From: Caldilinea sp. CFX5
GTDB lineage: Bacteria; Chloroflexota; Anaerolineae; Caldilineales; Caldilineaceae
Length of the DNA: 52,672 nt
Assembly (NCBI GenBank): GCA_021405325.1
Contig: QWII01000066.1
Location: 1 to 52,672 of the forward strand
Direction: 5' to 3'
The number at the start of each line of letters is the position of its first letter. The stretch's first letter is position 1. Shown piece by piece: positions 9,298 through 17,055 of this stretch. The notes under the pieces were generated by a model, which was not told the DNA's origin, searched no databases, and worked only from the letters and a program-made list of their open reading frames with translations. A program made the translations under genes and the position numbers.

Positions 9298-9553
9298 GCA
9301 CGTTAACACTTCAAATCGCTGGTTGTGGCAAGGAGGTTGTCACGTAAAATTTGAACCGCAAACAGTTGCCCTGGGGCGGCATGGCATGGGTTGCAAGACC
9401 TTAAAAGCTTACGGTGAGGAGCCGTGAGAGCCGTCACGTAGGTAAAATCTAGATTACACGATTTCCGCACCATCTTTTTACAAGCCAGTGGCTTCAACAG
9501 CCGCCGGTAGCGTCACGTCAACTGTAAATGGGTAGACGATAAGTAGGTAGGCT
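9298..9553 (+). other. Long non-coding leader upstream of the pcs-like gene, possibly structured
   Basis: No ORF of note occupies this stretch. It contains local pairings such as CGTGA/TCACG at 9423-9438 and recurring GTCACGTA words (about 9339, 9433 and 9513). I could not match it to a known riboswitch: no TPP, FMN, SAM, cobalamin or c-di-GMP consensus was seen. It may be a structured 5' leader, an unidentified small RNA or plain spacer. Confidence 0.3.
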
Positions 9554-10306
9554 ATGGCACAAATGGAAAATGTTTATCTTGAACCTGGGCAGGAGGATTG
9601 GTCACCGTCGCTAACGAACAAGGCAATGGCCTGGAGCGCTCATCTTTTAACGGCGACCGGGGCAGTATGGGGTCTCTTTTCGATCCTGGCAATTTCCAAT
9701 CACCAATGGTTACTGGCCTTTATGTGGATGGCGATTGCTGTGCTGGTCGATTCATTTGATGGGCTATGGGCGCGGCGGGTGCGGGTCAAGAGCGTCTTGC
9801 CTAACTTTGACGGCGCACTGCTCGACAACATCATCGATTTCCTCAACTATGTCGTGGTGCCAGCCTATTTTCTCTACGAATCGGGAATGTTGCCCAGCCA
9901 ATATGCGTTACCAGGCGCAGCCTTGATTTTGTTGGCGTCAGCCTACCAATTCTGCCAAAATGACGCCAAAACCGATGACCACTATTTCAAGGGTTTCCCC
10001 TCCTACTGGAATATCATGGTCTACTACATGTTTATCCTCAGTTGGAGCGGCTGGGTCAATCTGGCAGTGACGGTGCTGTTGAGTGCGCTGGTCTTTGTGC
10101 CGATCAAATATGTCTACCCGACGCGCACCGCCGTCTATCAACGGTTGACCATGACCCTGGCCTGTATTTGGGGCGTCGTCAATGTGATTATTCTTGCCCG
10201 CTATCCCATCTATGATCGCTGGCTGATTTGGGCCTCCTTGCTCTTTATTGTTTACTACTGCTGGTTGAGCCTCTACAGCATGATGCGCACCCGCAAAACT
10301 GCATAA
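9554..10306 (+). CDS. pcs: CDP-alcohol phosphatidyltransferase, phosphatidylcholine synthase type
   Basis: Integral membrane enzyme predicted to join a CDP-diacylglycerol head group to free choline, giving phosphatidylcholine and CMP. It has 250 residues with about seven to eight hydrophobic helices. The family motif is clear: D69-G-x2-A73-R74-x12-G87-x3-D91-x3-D95. The twelve-residue spacing (rather than the eight of most CDP-alcohol transferases) is characteristic of bacterial Pcs. The first ATG has only a weak purine-rich site, and another in-frame ATG lies 9 bases downstream. The gene is preceded by an unusually long leader and followed by a strong hairpin against the convergent GH43 gene. 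A related CDP-alcohol transferase with another acceptor cannot be excluded. Confidence 0.82.
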   Translation: MAQMENVYLEPGQEDWSPSLTNKAMAWSAHLLTATGAVWGLFSILAISNHQWLLAFMWMAIAVLVDSFDGLWARRVRVKSVLPNFDGALLDNIIDFLNYVVVPAYFLYESGMLPSQYALPGAALILLASAYQFCQNDAKTDDHYFKGFPSYWNIMVYYMFILSWSGWVNLAVTVLLSALVFVPIKYVYPTRTAVYQRLTMTLACIWGVVNVIILARYPIYDRWLIWASLLFIVYYCWLSLYSMMRTRKTA

Positions 10307-10315
10307 GGTAATAAT

Positions 10316-10384
10316 CGCTACAACAAGTTGGGGGAATAACGAAAGTAAGGATCAGCTTCGTTATTCCCCCAACTTGTTGTAGCG
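10316..10384. terminator. Bidirectional hairpin terminator, perfect 28-bp stem
   Basis: The arms at 10316-10343 and 10357-10384 are perfect reverse complements with a 13-nt loop. It sits between two convergent genes (pcs-like on +, GH43 on -), so it could stop transcription from both sides, although neither side has a long T-run. Confidence 0.7.
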
Positions 10385-10407
10385 TAAACAACCAACAACC
10401 AAGCGAA

Positions 10408-12237
10408 CTACTGCGCCCCTGGTCCGCCCGGCGACTCAAGCCGATAGACCCGCACATAATCAAAATTTGCCGTAAACCCCGTTCCTCCCATCGCCACTAA
10501 CCCAATCGACGAATCATTGCGCAAGCGATGCGTCCACGTCCCACCCCGTGTCCAGGTTGCGCCATCCCGGCTGATGTAGGCCGCGTAGCACTCCTCATTT
10601 CCACAAACACGGCGGGCAATTCGTAAGTATGTCCACTCATCGGGTGAACTCACCACTGTATTGCCATAACGCGGATAGCCAGCGGCAACGGGGCCTTCCT
10701 CTTTGGCAAATTCGGTCTGGCGCGTCTCCCAAATCGAAACATGTACCAGCTTGATATAATTGTCATCATTCCCGTAAATCATCAGGCCAGCTTGGACAAA
10801 GTTAAAGCAACACCCTTCCGACGGCAAATTCAACTTGACCCGTGTTTCGACAATATAGTCATGGCGCGGTGCGCTTACCCGTAGCACCGATGCGTTGTTG
10901 CTACTCTCGAAGAGATCGGCGGCCTGCGTATCAAAGCGGAATGTGCCATTCTCCAGTCCAAAACCACCCGCCGGTGGGCGCACCCAGTTCCAGTTGGATG
11001 GTAGGGTTGCACCGTCAAACTCGGTTGAAAGTTCCTGTAACAAGCGGCCAGGGGTTTGGGGCGGCAACGGACGGTCAGGGTCACGCGGACGATCTCCTGG
11101 TTGGGCGACCGGCTTGGGCTGAGGTTTGTCCGAAGCCCAGTTGCCATTGCGCACCGTGGGCCAGCCATCCACCCAATCCAAGGCATCGACCAACACAGGA
11201 CGTTTGGTAAAGCCGACCTCACCGGCAAAGTAGGGATCGTTGCGATCAATGGCATGGTAGAAGAACCAATCCTGCCCGGCCAAGTCAGTAATCACGGCAT
11301 TGTGACCGGGGCCGACCCAGCGGTTGCCATTCATACTGATCACCGGCGTCCCACCAACCCGACCTGCCAGCAAGGAAACACCTTCGCGATCGACAAAGGG
11401 GCCAAGCGGACTCGTCGAACGGCCGACAAAGACGCTGTAGCCGGTCAATGGGCCGCGACAACAGTCGGTGGCGGAGGCAAAGAGGTAGTAGTAGCCGTCG
11501 CGCCGCACGACATAACCACCCTCGTACCGGTTGGCAATGGTGATCTGCACCTGCGAATTGGGGTCGGAAGTCAAGCCATCCGCCGATAGGACGCGGGCCG
11601 AGATGCCGCCAAAGTAGCTACCATAATAGATATAGCGCTGCCCGCTGTCATCGGTAATCAGCGCCGGGTCAAAGGTCCACCGTCGGTCGTTGGGGCAACA
11701 GGGTGGGGCGTGCGGCTCTACGACTGGTGTACCAGTATCTGTCCAAGGGCCGGTGGGCGAGGGGCTGGTCGCCACCCCAATCGCGCTGCCGCCGGGGAGG
11801 CTCGTGTTGGAAGCAGTGTAGTAGAGGTAGTACTGGTTGTTGAAAAACTCAATTTCGGGCGCCCAGAGACCAGCGTCGGCAGCCACCCAACCGGGCCGTG
11901 TCGCAAAGGCATCGCCTACATAAGTCCAGTTGACCAGATCGGTTGAGGTAAAGATGGGGATGAGATGAAAAATCAGACGACCATTGCTGTCCCGATCTGT
12001 GCTGCTCAACGGGTCGGTGGTGCAATATAGATACCAGGCTGCACCCGCCTGGATCACCGACGGATCGGCACAACTTTCAACGACCATGCCGGCTGGGGTG
12101 CGCACCGGCAGCGGGTTTTGGTATCGACTACCATTAGCAAAGAGGGAACGGGAACTCACCACAACGGCAATGCACACAAAGAACGTAACAACGACCAGCC
12201 GTAACCGACGCGGGGAGTGTAAACGCAACGCGTTCAT
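10408..12237 (-). CDS. Glycoside hydrolase family 43 enzyme with C-terminal concanavalin-like domain
   Basis: Secreted or membrane-tethered five-bladed beta-propeller hydrolase acting on arabinan or arabinoxylan side chains. It has 609 residues. Residues 11-30 form one hydrophobic N-terminal helix (signal peptide or anchor). The three GH43 acidic residues can be placed: D58 (CADPSV, base), D190 (TFDPALI, pKa modulator) and E239 (YEGGYVVRRDGYYY, acid). A Pro-rich linker at about 385-410 leads to a C-terminal DUF1349/beta-xylosidase-type jelly roll that ends in FDYVRVYRLE. Clusters of cysteines (PPCCPN, TDCCRG, EGCCF) suggest disulphides outside the cell. Arabinosidase versus xylosidase activity cannot be decided here. 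Confidence 0.9.
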   Translation of the reverse strand: MNALRLHSPRRLRLVVVTFFVCIAVVVSSRSLFANGSRYQNPLPVRTPAGMVVESCADPSVIQAGAAWYLYCTTDPLSSTDRDSNGRLIFHLIPIFTSTDLVNWTYVGDAFATRPGWVAADAGLWAPEIEFFNNQYYLYYTASNTSLPGGSAIGVATSPSPTGPWTDTGTPVVEPHAPPCCPNDRRWTFDPALITDDSGQRYIYYGSYFGGISARVLSADGLTSDPNSQVQITIANRYEGGYVVRRDGYYYLFASATDCCRGPLTGYSVFVGRSTSPLGPFVDREGVSLLAGRVGGTPVISMNGNRWVGPGHNAVITDLAGQDWFFYHAIDRNDPYFAGEVGFTKRPVLVDALDWVDGWPTVRNGNWASDKPQPKPVAQPGDRPRDPDRPLPPQTPGRLLQELSTEFDGATLPSNWNWVRPPAGGFGLENGTFRFDTQAADLFESSNNASVLRVSAPRHDYIVETRVKLNLPSEGCCFNFVQAGLMIYGNDDNYIKLVHVSIWETRQTEFAKEEGPVAAGYPRYGNTVVSSPDEWTYLRIARRVCGNEECYAAYISRDGATWTRGGTWTHRLRNDSSIGLVAMGGTGFTANFDYVRVYRLESPGGPGAQ

Positions 12238-12418
12238 CCAGGTTCCTCCGTAACAACGCTATCCTACACAAATGATCAGTTGGATAATACCGTCGAAGGC
12301 AGCAAGAAGTATATAAAATTTAGTGGTCAAGCCGAGTGTAGGGGCGATTGCAGAGGTGTTCCGTAAGAAAAACCCATTTCCAGCATTTTGTCAGGATTAC
12401 GGATGGCTGCCGATGGTT

Positions 12419-13384
12419 TTAGCGTTGATAGAAGTGGATGCCGCCCACTTCGTCCCAGCGGAGTTCCCCTTGTAGAACCAGATACTCCAGATGGGCCAGC
12501 GTTTCGGCCACGGCAAAGCGCACTTCATGGTCGCTAAACTTCGCAAAATCAAAGACCCGTTGCGCTACCGTTAATGCCGACGCGCCAGCAGCCGCGGCAT
12601 CCAGCATCTTTGCCAGCCGCAGTTGATGGTGACTTTGTAGCTCTTGCAGACGCGCTGACCACTCCGTAATCGGGCGACCATGACCGGGCCAGGCAATCCG
12701 CACTGGCAACGCGGCCAACGCCGCCAGCGAATGCAGATAGCGTTCCAGCGGATTTGCTTCCGTGGTGGGCCAGAGACCGATGTTGGGCGTAATCTTCATC
12801 AACACCTGATCGCCGGAGAGCAGCAGTTGTTCCGCCGCATCATAAAAAATAAGCTGTCCATCGGCGTGACCAGGGGCGTGAAGAATTTGCCAGTTGCGCC
12901 CGGCTATTGTGATCGTTGTGCCAGGCAGCAACGGTTCGACCACAACCGGATGGGGCATTGTCCGTTGACGCAAGCGGTCCGTCGTGGTGGTGACTGCCTC
13001 CAGCACAGCACCCGTGACGCCGGCCCGTTGCCAGAAACCGCTCGACAACTCCGCGCGCCAGCCATTCTCCACCCAGACGGTGCGCGCCAGTTCAGCCTCG
13101 CGTGGCGACATGGAGACCGGCGCGCCGGTGCGCTCCTGAAAATAACCCGCGGCACCAAAGTGATCGGGGTGCATGTGGGTCAAAATGATGCGACGCAGTT
13201 GGCGATCAGCCATTTGCAGTTCGGCAAACGCCGCCTGCCACGCCTGCTGACTCTCTGACCAGTTGAGGCCGGTATCGAGCATTGTCCAGCCATCTTCATC
13301 GCGCAAAAGATAACAGTTGACATGGTTGAGGGCAAAAGGCAAAGGCAAGCGGATCTGGAAGATGTTTTCAGCAATTGGTTGCAT
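12419..13384 (-). CDS. MBL-fold metallo-hydrolase
   Basis: Cytoplasmic metallo-beta-lactamase-fold hydrolase of 321 residues. The dinuclear metal site is visible as H70-M-H72-P-D74-H75 (THMHPDH), then GHADGQ, LSGDQVL and the late WPGHGRPI histidine. This arrangement is typical of glyoxalase-II-like or lactonase-like family members; the C-terminal helical region is characteristic of the LACTB2-like subgroup. I start at the ATG at 13384 because the longer in-frame reading would translate one arm of the inverted repeat at 13402-13470. No clear Shine-Dalgarno site is present. Substrate unknown. Confidence 0.9.
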   Translation of the reverse strand: MQPIAENIFQIRLPLPFALNHVNCYLLRDEDGWTMLDTGLNWSESQQAWQAAFAELQMADRQLRRIILTHMHPDHFGAAGYFQERTGAPVSMSPREAELARTVWVENGWRAELSSGFWQRAGVTGAVLEAVTTTTDRLRQRTMPHPVVVEPLLPGTTITIAGRNWQILHAPGHADGQLIFYDAAEQLLLSGDQVLMKITPNIGLWPTTEANPLERYLHSLAALAALPVRIAWPGHGRPITEWSARLQELQSHHQLRLAKMLDAAAAGASALTVAQRVFDFAKFSDHEVRFAVAETLAHLEYLVLQGELRWDEVGGIHFYQR

Positions 13385-13401
13385 GAGTATATTTCGTGTT
13401 G

Positions 13402-13470
13402 CGTGTTGCGTGTTGCGTCCATCGTTGCCTTCGACAGGCTCAGGCAACGATGGACGCAACACGCAACACG
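13402..13470. repeat. Inverted repeat, perfect 29-bp arms, TCGACAGGCTC loop
   Basis: The arms at 13402-13430 and 13442-13470 are perfect reverse complements. The outer arm consists of CGTGTTG/CGTGTTGCG words in tandem, and the 11-nt loop is TCGACAGGCTC. The same loop occurs at 24557-24567, and a one-base variant occurs at 23445-23455. It fills the 86-bp gap between two co-directional genes and ends one base before the TAA of the oxidoreductase. Confidence 0.9.
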
Positions 13471-14502
13471 TTACAGGACAAGTTCAGCGAGGGTGCGCAC
13501 CGTGGTCAGGTCGGTCGTCATGAGATTGAGGGTGGTGATAGGGCTGTTGCGCCAGATAGTGAGCCGTTCGGCAATGCGTTCTTTGGGGCCGCAGAGGGCG
13601 ACATCATCAACCAGGGCGTCGGGAACGGCCAGCGCCGCTTCCAGTTTTTTGCCTTGCAAGAAGAGTGTTTGGATCGTTTCGGCGGCGCCATCGTAGCCAT
13701 AGCGGGAAACCAAATCGTAATAAAAGTTTTTGCCCTTGGCCCCCATCCCGCCGATATAGAGCGCCAGGTGTGGTTTGATGGCGTTGCGACAGGCGTCTAC
13801 ATCCGACCCCAGCGCGACCGGGACGGACGGGGCAATGTCAAAGCCGGCCAGACTCTTGCCTGCTTGCGCCTTGGCAAAGCCGGCCTCGACGCTCTCCTGG
13901 AAAACGGCGCTATAGTGCTGCGGCGAGAAGAAAATGGGTAGCCAGCCGTTGGCAATCTCCGCCGCCAGCTCGACATTTTTGGGGCCAATGGCGGCTAAAT
14001 AAATGGTCAGATCAGCGCGCCCGTGGATGATGCTCTTGAGCGGTTTGCCCAGCCCCGTGGCGTCGGCGCCCTGGTAGGGGATCTGGTAATGTTCGCCATT
14101 GTGGACAAGCGCTTCTTGGCGCGCGAAGATTGTGCGCACAATGCTAACATATTCGCGCGTCTTGACAAGCGGTTTGCCATACGGCTGCCCATGCCATCCT
14201 TCCACCACCTGCGGCCCCGACAAGCCCAACCCCAACAACATCCGCCCACCGGACAGTTGGTCGAGCGTGATGGCGGTCATCGCCGTCATGGCCGGGGTGC
14301 GCGCCGGCATCTGCATGATGGCGGTGCCGAGGTGGATCTTCTCCGTGCGCGCGCCAATCCACGCCAGCGGCGTCACACTGTCCGAGCCGTAGGCTTCCGC
14401 CGTCCAGACGGCGTAGTAGCCCAGACGGTCTGCTTCTTGAATGGTAGCCAGTGGTAAGTCAAACTTGGGGCCGGAATAGCCGATCATCAGTCCGAGGCGC
14501 AT
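13471..14502 (-). CDS. LLM-class flavin-dependent oxidoreductase (luciferase-like)
   Basis: Bacterial-luciferase-superfamily TIM-barrel enzyme that uses F420H2 or FMNH2. It has 343 residues from the ATG at 14502, which follows an AAGGAG site at the right distance; a longer upstream reading lacks support. Family features are [11 protein letters not shown] at the start, [20 protein letters not shown], the [20 protein letters not shown] segment and [23 protein letters not shown], which resemble F420-dependent members such as methylene-H4MPT-reductase-like and F420-dependent alcohol or glucose-6-phosphate dehydrogenases. The substrate is not predictable. It is separated from the downstream metallo-hydrolase only by the 29-bp-arm hairpin. 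Confidence 0.9.
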   Translation of the reverse strand: MRLGLMIGYSGPKFDLPLATIQEADRLGYYAVWTAEAYGSDSVTPLAWIGARTEKIHLGTAIMQMPARTPAMTAMTAITLDQLSGGRMLLGLGLSGPQVVEGWHGQPYGKPLVKTREYVSIVRTIFARQEALVHNGEHYQIPYQGADATGLGKPLKSIIHGRADLTIYLAAIGPKNVELAAEIANGWLPIFFSPQHYSAVFQESVEAGFAKAQAGKSLAGFDIAPSVPVALGSDVDACRNAIKPHLALYIGGMGAKGKNFYYDLVSRYGYDGAAETIQTLFLQGKKLEAALAVPDALVDDVALCGPKERIAERLTIWRNSPITTLNLMTTDLTTVRTLAELVL

Positions 14503-14583
14503 GGATGCTCCTTTTTTACGATTGCGATTTTTGTCATTAGGTGGCTTGCCATTGGTAAAATTCTCATTCACCCTTAAACGCCT

Positions 14584-14792
14584 TTAGAATTTATTTAACC
14601 AAAAAAATAATTCTTGTACGTCCGATATCTGTACAGCCCAATGCCATTCAATTTCAAAGGCATCACGGAATTGACTTAAGCGCACTGCTTTTTCAATGGT
14701 TCGGCTCTCTTCGGCAAGGCTTAGTTGGATGGTATCAGCAGGATTAGCTGCAAGAAAAAAATTTTTACAGGAGCAAAAGCTAACGGATTCAC
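14584..14792 (-). pseudogene. Truncated, frameshifted remnant of a CHAT-domain protease gene
   Basis: Read on the minus strand, a GTG (14790-14792) follows a good GGAGGG site (14797-14802) and encodes MNPLAFAPVKIFFL. After a run of seven T, the reading shifts by one base and continues as FFLAANPADTIQLSLAEES, then FEIEWHWAVQISDVQEL, and stops at 14584. This matches the start of caspase-like CHAT domains (KILFLAANP..T..L.L.EE...I...L, then a WAV...DLQ block), but it stops before the SGHG catalytic region. The stretch 14503-14949 otherwise holds no gene. The one-base shift in the T-run could be a sequencing artefact, but the missing C-terminal part is a real truncation. Confidence 0.72.
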
Positions 14793-14949
14793 TTTTCCCT
14801 CCGGTATAGCAATCCCATCAGACATTCGAACATATGATAGAAATTTTACACAGGTGGCGACATAATCTGATTTCTGAACTCATTTGGGGTTGCTATAGTT
14901 TTGAAATTTTTGTTCAGAGATAGCTAAATCTTAAGAGTCTTCGAAACTC

Positions 14950-15171
14950 CTAGGCATATTTTTGCCGTAGATCTACCAAACGACGTACCTGTCCTCGTAT
15001 CTTTTGTCTACGTGCTTCCAGAATGCTTTCTAAAAAGGCTGGATGTTGTGCAATCAAATCATCGGCTACATTATCAAGCAATTTTTGCACAGTCAAGATT
15101 GGGTAGTCATCACTATGGCTATGAACAGGAACCGCACCCGGTTGTTGCTCAAGCGGTGCTGGTTGAGTCAT
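14950..15171 (-). CDS. Small hypothetical protein downstream of the toxin-antitoxin pair
   Basis: 73 residues, not recognised. The N-terminal third is Pro/Gln-rich (TQPAPLEQQPGAVPV), and the rest looks like a single basic alpha-helical segment (FLESILEARRQKIRGQVRRLVDLRQKYA). It starts 26 bp after the antitoxin stop on the same strand and is probably the third gene of that transcript. It could be a second regulatory or antitoxin component, or unrelated cargo. Confidence 0.5.
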   Translation of the reverse strand: MTQPAPLEQQPGAVPVHSHSDDYPILTVQKLLDNVADDLIAQHPAFLESILEARRQKIRGQVRRLVDLRQKYA

Positions 15172-15197
15172 TACAGCCGCCTTTCCAATCGAACAAA

Positions 15198-15425
15198 TTA
15201 CGCCGCCGGCATCACTTCGGAAGTCATAGGCACACTTTGGATGACCTTAATGCTCGCCCGTAACCACTCGTTGACAAGGGTTTGCATATCCATATCACGC
15301 GTTTCAGCCAATTGACGGATAAACTCTTCCACATCCGGCTCTAAATAAACGGGATAATGAAAAACAGCATCCGCTCGATAAAACTTACCCTGTTGCGCTT
15401 TGCTCAAATCATATTGTGCTTTCAT
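15198..15425 (-). CDS. Antitoxin-like protein paired with BrnT-type toxin
   Basis: 75 residues. The N-terminal KAQQGKFYRADA block followed by PVYLEPDVEEFIRQLAETRDMDMQTLVNEWLR is the layout of short antitoxins found next to BrnT, ending in a ribbon-helix-helix-like segment that would bind the operator and the toxin. Its ATG overlaps the toxin stop (ATGA at 15422-15425), so translation is coupled. It should neutralise the toxin and repress the shared promoter. Confidence 0.75.
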   Translation of the reverse strand: MKAQYDLSKAQQGKFYRADAVFHYPVYLEPDVEEFIRQLAETRDMDMQTLVNEWLRASIKVIQSVPMTSEVMPAA

Positions 15426-15721
15426 CGGTTTCTTTCCTGATACTGCGCCACTTCGGGCGGCTCTGCCTTACGGGCCGATATGATACGAATACGACAGGCA
15501 CTCACTCCCATCTCTGTAAAGGTGTGAACAACCGCGAGAAGTACGCCAGCGCTATCAAGGCCAAAGGTTACCCATCGCTCCTCTCGTTCGCTATGGTCTT
15601 CATCATACAGTGTCAGTTGATGTGGATCACGGAAGACAGTCGATGCTCGGCGGAATGAAATCTGGCGACGACGAATATTACTGCGGTCTTTGGCCGGATC
15701 CCATTCAAAATGATAGTTCAC
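15422..15721 (-). CDS. brnT: BrnT-family type II toxin
   Basis: 99 residues, RelE-fold ribonuclease toxin family. The FEWDPAKDRSNIRRRQISF opening, the DPHQLTLYDEDHSEREERWVTFG centre and the RIRIISARKAEPPE end match BrnT closely, including the C-terminal ISARKA strand that carries basic active-site residues. The start is a GTG with GAGGTG just upstream. The toxin precedes the antitoxin, as in brnTA operons. An extended -10 (TGTGCTATAAT) lies about 37 bp upstream. Confidence 0.88.
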   Translation of the reverse strand: MNYHFEWDPAKDRSNIRRRQISFRRASTVFRDPHQLTLYDEDHSEREERWVTFGLDSAGVLLAVVHTFTEMGVSACRIRIISARKAEPPEVAQYQERNR

Positions 15722-15757
15722 ACATCACCTCTGCAAGATGTTTGTTTGTATAACATC

Positions 15758-15768
15758 ATTATAGCACA
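15758..15768 (-). promoter_or_regulatory. Extended -10 promoter for the BrnT operon
   Basis: On the minus strand this reads TGTGCTATAAT, a consensus -10 with TGn extension, placed a little upstream of the toxin GTG at 15721. The identical 11-mer precedes the ABC-F gene at 39361-39371. No good -35 is seen. Confidence 0.6.
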
Positions 15769-15834
15769 GATCATGTTTTGTTGCTTACAAGCTAATAGGG
15801 AAGCAATGACCGACGACTGGTAATAACGACAAAA

Positions 15835-15887
15835 GGGTGAGCAGTAACAAATAACATCCTCATTTGCGGCTTTGCCACTGCTCACCC
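15835..15887. terminator. Hairpin downstream of an oxidoreductase gene
   Basis: GGGTGAGCAGT (15835-15845) is the perfect reverse complement of ACTGCTCACCC (15877-15887). It lies 13 bp beyond the stop codon of the minus-strand oxidoreductase gene and before the toxin operon promoter, so it may separate the two transcripts. Confidence 0.55.
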
Positions 15888-15899
15888 ATCTACCCTCAC

Positions 15900-16958
15900 T
15901 TAATCCAACCGCACCTCACGCCCCTCCACCTGGCTGCGATAGATGCCATCCAGAATCGTCATCACCTGGAGCGACTGTTCCGCCGGCACAGGGGACGGGG
16001 CACCGTCAACCACCGCCTTGGCAAACTCGACGCACTCTAGCGCATGGGGTTCCATCTTGTCGGCGGTGAGTTTGAGCGTACGGTTATAGAACTGGCGGGT
16101 GGCAAAGTCGGAGGAGTAGACTTCACACTTGGGCCAGTGGCTGCCGCCCTTGGTGCCATAGAGCCACATCTGCATATCTTCGCCAGGGGTGTCATGGTGC
16201 AGGAGCCAACTGACTTCGAGAATCAGCGTCGCGCCGGTCTCAAAGCGGACAAAGGCGGCGGCGAAGTCTTCCACATCCATATCCTTAGGCACAGCCGTAC
16301 CGCCCCAGGTGCTAAAGGCATCGGTGCTGAGGGCCAGCGGGGCCTTGGCGACGCCAGAGACGGCCACCGGTTTCGGGTTGCCCATTAGCCAGAGCGTCAG
16401 GTCGAGAATATGGACGCCGATGTCGATGGTCGGGCCGCCGCCACTGTTCTTCTTGTAGATAAAGCCAGGACGCACGGGAATCCAGCCGCGCCGCAACATC
16501 CAACTGCGCGCATGGTAGATGTCGCCCAACGCGCCGGTGCCGATCTCCCGCTTCATGGCCTGGGAACTGCCCTGGAAGCGGAAGTGCTGCGCCGTCATCA
16601 ACAGCTTGCCCGATTTGTCACGGGCCGCGATCATCCGGCGCACGTCGGCTGGGGTGGGAGCCAGCGGTTTTTCACAGATGACATGTTTACCGGCTTCCAG
16701 CGCGGCAATCGCCAGGTCGGCATGATACATGTTGGGGGTGCAGACATCAATAATGTCCAGATCAGGGTCATTGATAATGTCGGCGGCATTGGTACTCAAC
16801 TTGGTGACGCCATGTTGCTTGCCCCAACTGGTCAACACAGAGTCCATCACATCACTACCGGCTACCACTTCGGCATGTTCCGACGCTGCCCAACCAGGCA
16901 TGTGGGTTTTGGCGATGCCACCGACACCGATAACACCGACTTTGAGGGTTTTGCTCAT
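15900..16958 (-). CDS. Gfo/Idh/MocA family oxidoreductase
   Basis: NAD(P)-dependent dehydrogenase of sugars, inositols or sugar acids. It has 352 residues. The N-terminal Rossmann fold begins VGVIGVGGIAKTHMPGW, and the EKPLAPTPADVRRM motif carries the conserved lysine of the E-K-P signature near the nicotinamide. The C-terminal alpha/beta domain contains the DIGVHILDLTLWLMG segment that holds the catalytic Asp/His pair in this family. I start at 16958; a longer reading would translate an arm of the inverted repeat at 16998-17054. It is paired with a second family member immediately upstream, suggesting consecutive or hetero-oligomeric steps in a sugar pathway. Confidence 0.93.
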   Translation of the reverse strand: MSKTLKVGVIGVGGIAKTHMPGWAASEHAEVVAGSDVMDSVLTSWGKQHGVTKLSTNAADIINDPDLDIIDVCTPNMYHADLAIAALEAGKHVICEKPLAPTPADVRRMIAARDKSGKLLMTAQHFRFQGSSQAMKREIGTGALGDIYHARSWMLRRGWIPVRPGFIYKKNSGGGPTIDIGVHILDLTLWLMGNPKPVAVSGVAKAPLALSTDAFSTWGGTAVPKDMDVEDFAAAFVRFETGATLILEVSWLLHHDTPGEDMQMWLYGTKGGSHWPKCEVYSSDFATRQFYNRTLKLTADKMEPHALECVEFAKAVVDGAPSPVPAEQSLQVMTILDGIYRSQVEGREVRLD

Positions 16959-16997
16959 TTGAATGGTCTTTCTAGGATATTGAGAATTGGATGATTC

Positions 16998-17054
16998 GGT
17001 GATTGGGTGATTCGGTGCTTTCGACAAGCTCAATCACCGAATCACCCAATCACC
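16998..17054. repeat. Inverted repeat, perfect 20-bp arms, TTCGACAAGCTC loop
   Basis: The arms at 16998-17017 and 17035-17054 are perfect reverse complements made of GGTGATTGGG/TGATTCGGTG words. The 17-nt loop contains CTTCGACAAGCTC-like sequence (TTTCGACAAGCTCA), as in three other elements in this window. It lies between the two Gfo/Idh/MocA genes, two bases after the stop region of the upstream one. Confidence 0.88.
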
Positions 17055-17055
17055 A

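Noticed and set aside
9410..9440. Group II intron domain V-like motif (GAGCCGTGAGAGCCGTCACGTA)
   Set aside because: It does not fold into the 34-nt domain V hairpin, and no reverse transcriptase or other intron parts are near.
12680..14457. Plus-strand ORFs opposite the metallo-hydrolase and flavin oxidoreductase genes
   Set aside because: They lie antisense to well-supported genes, and their translations show no known motif and biased composition.
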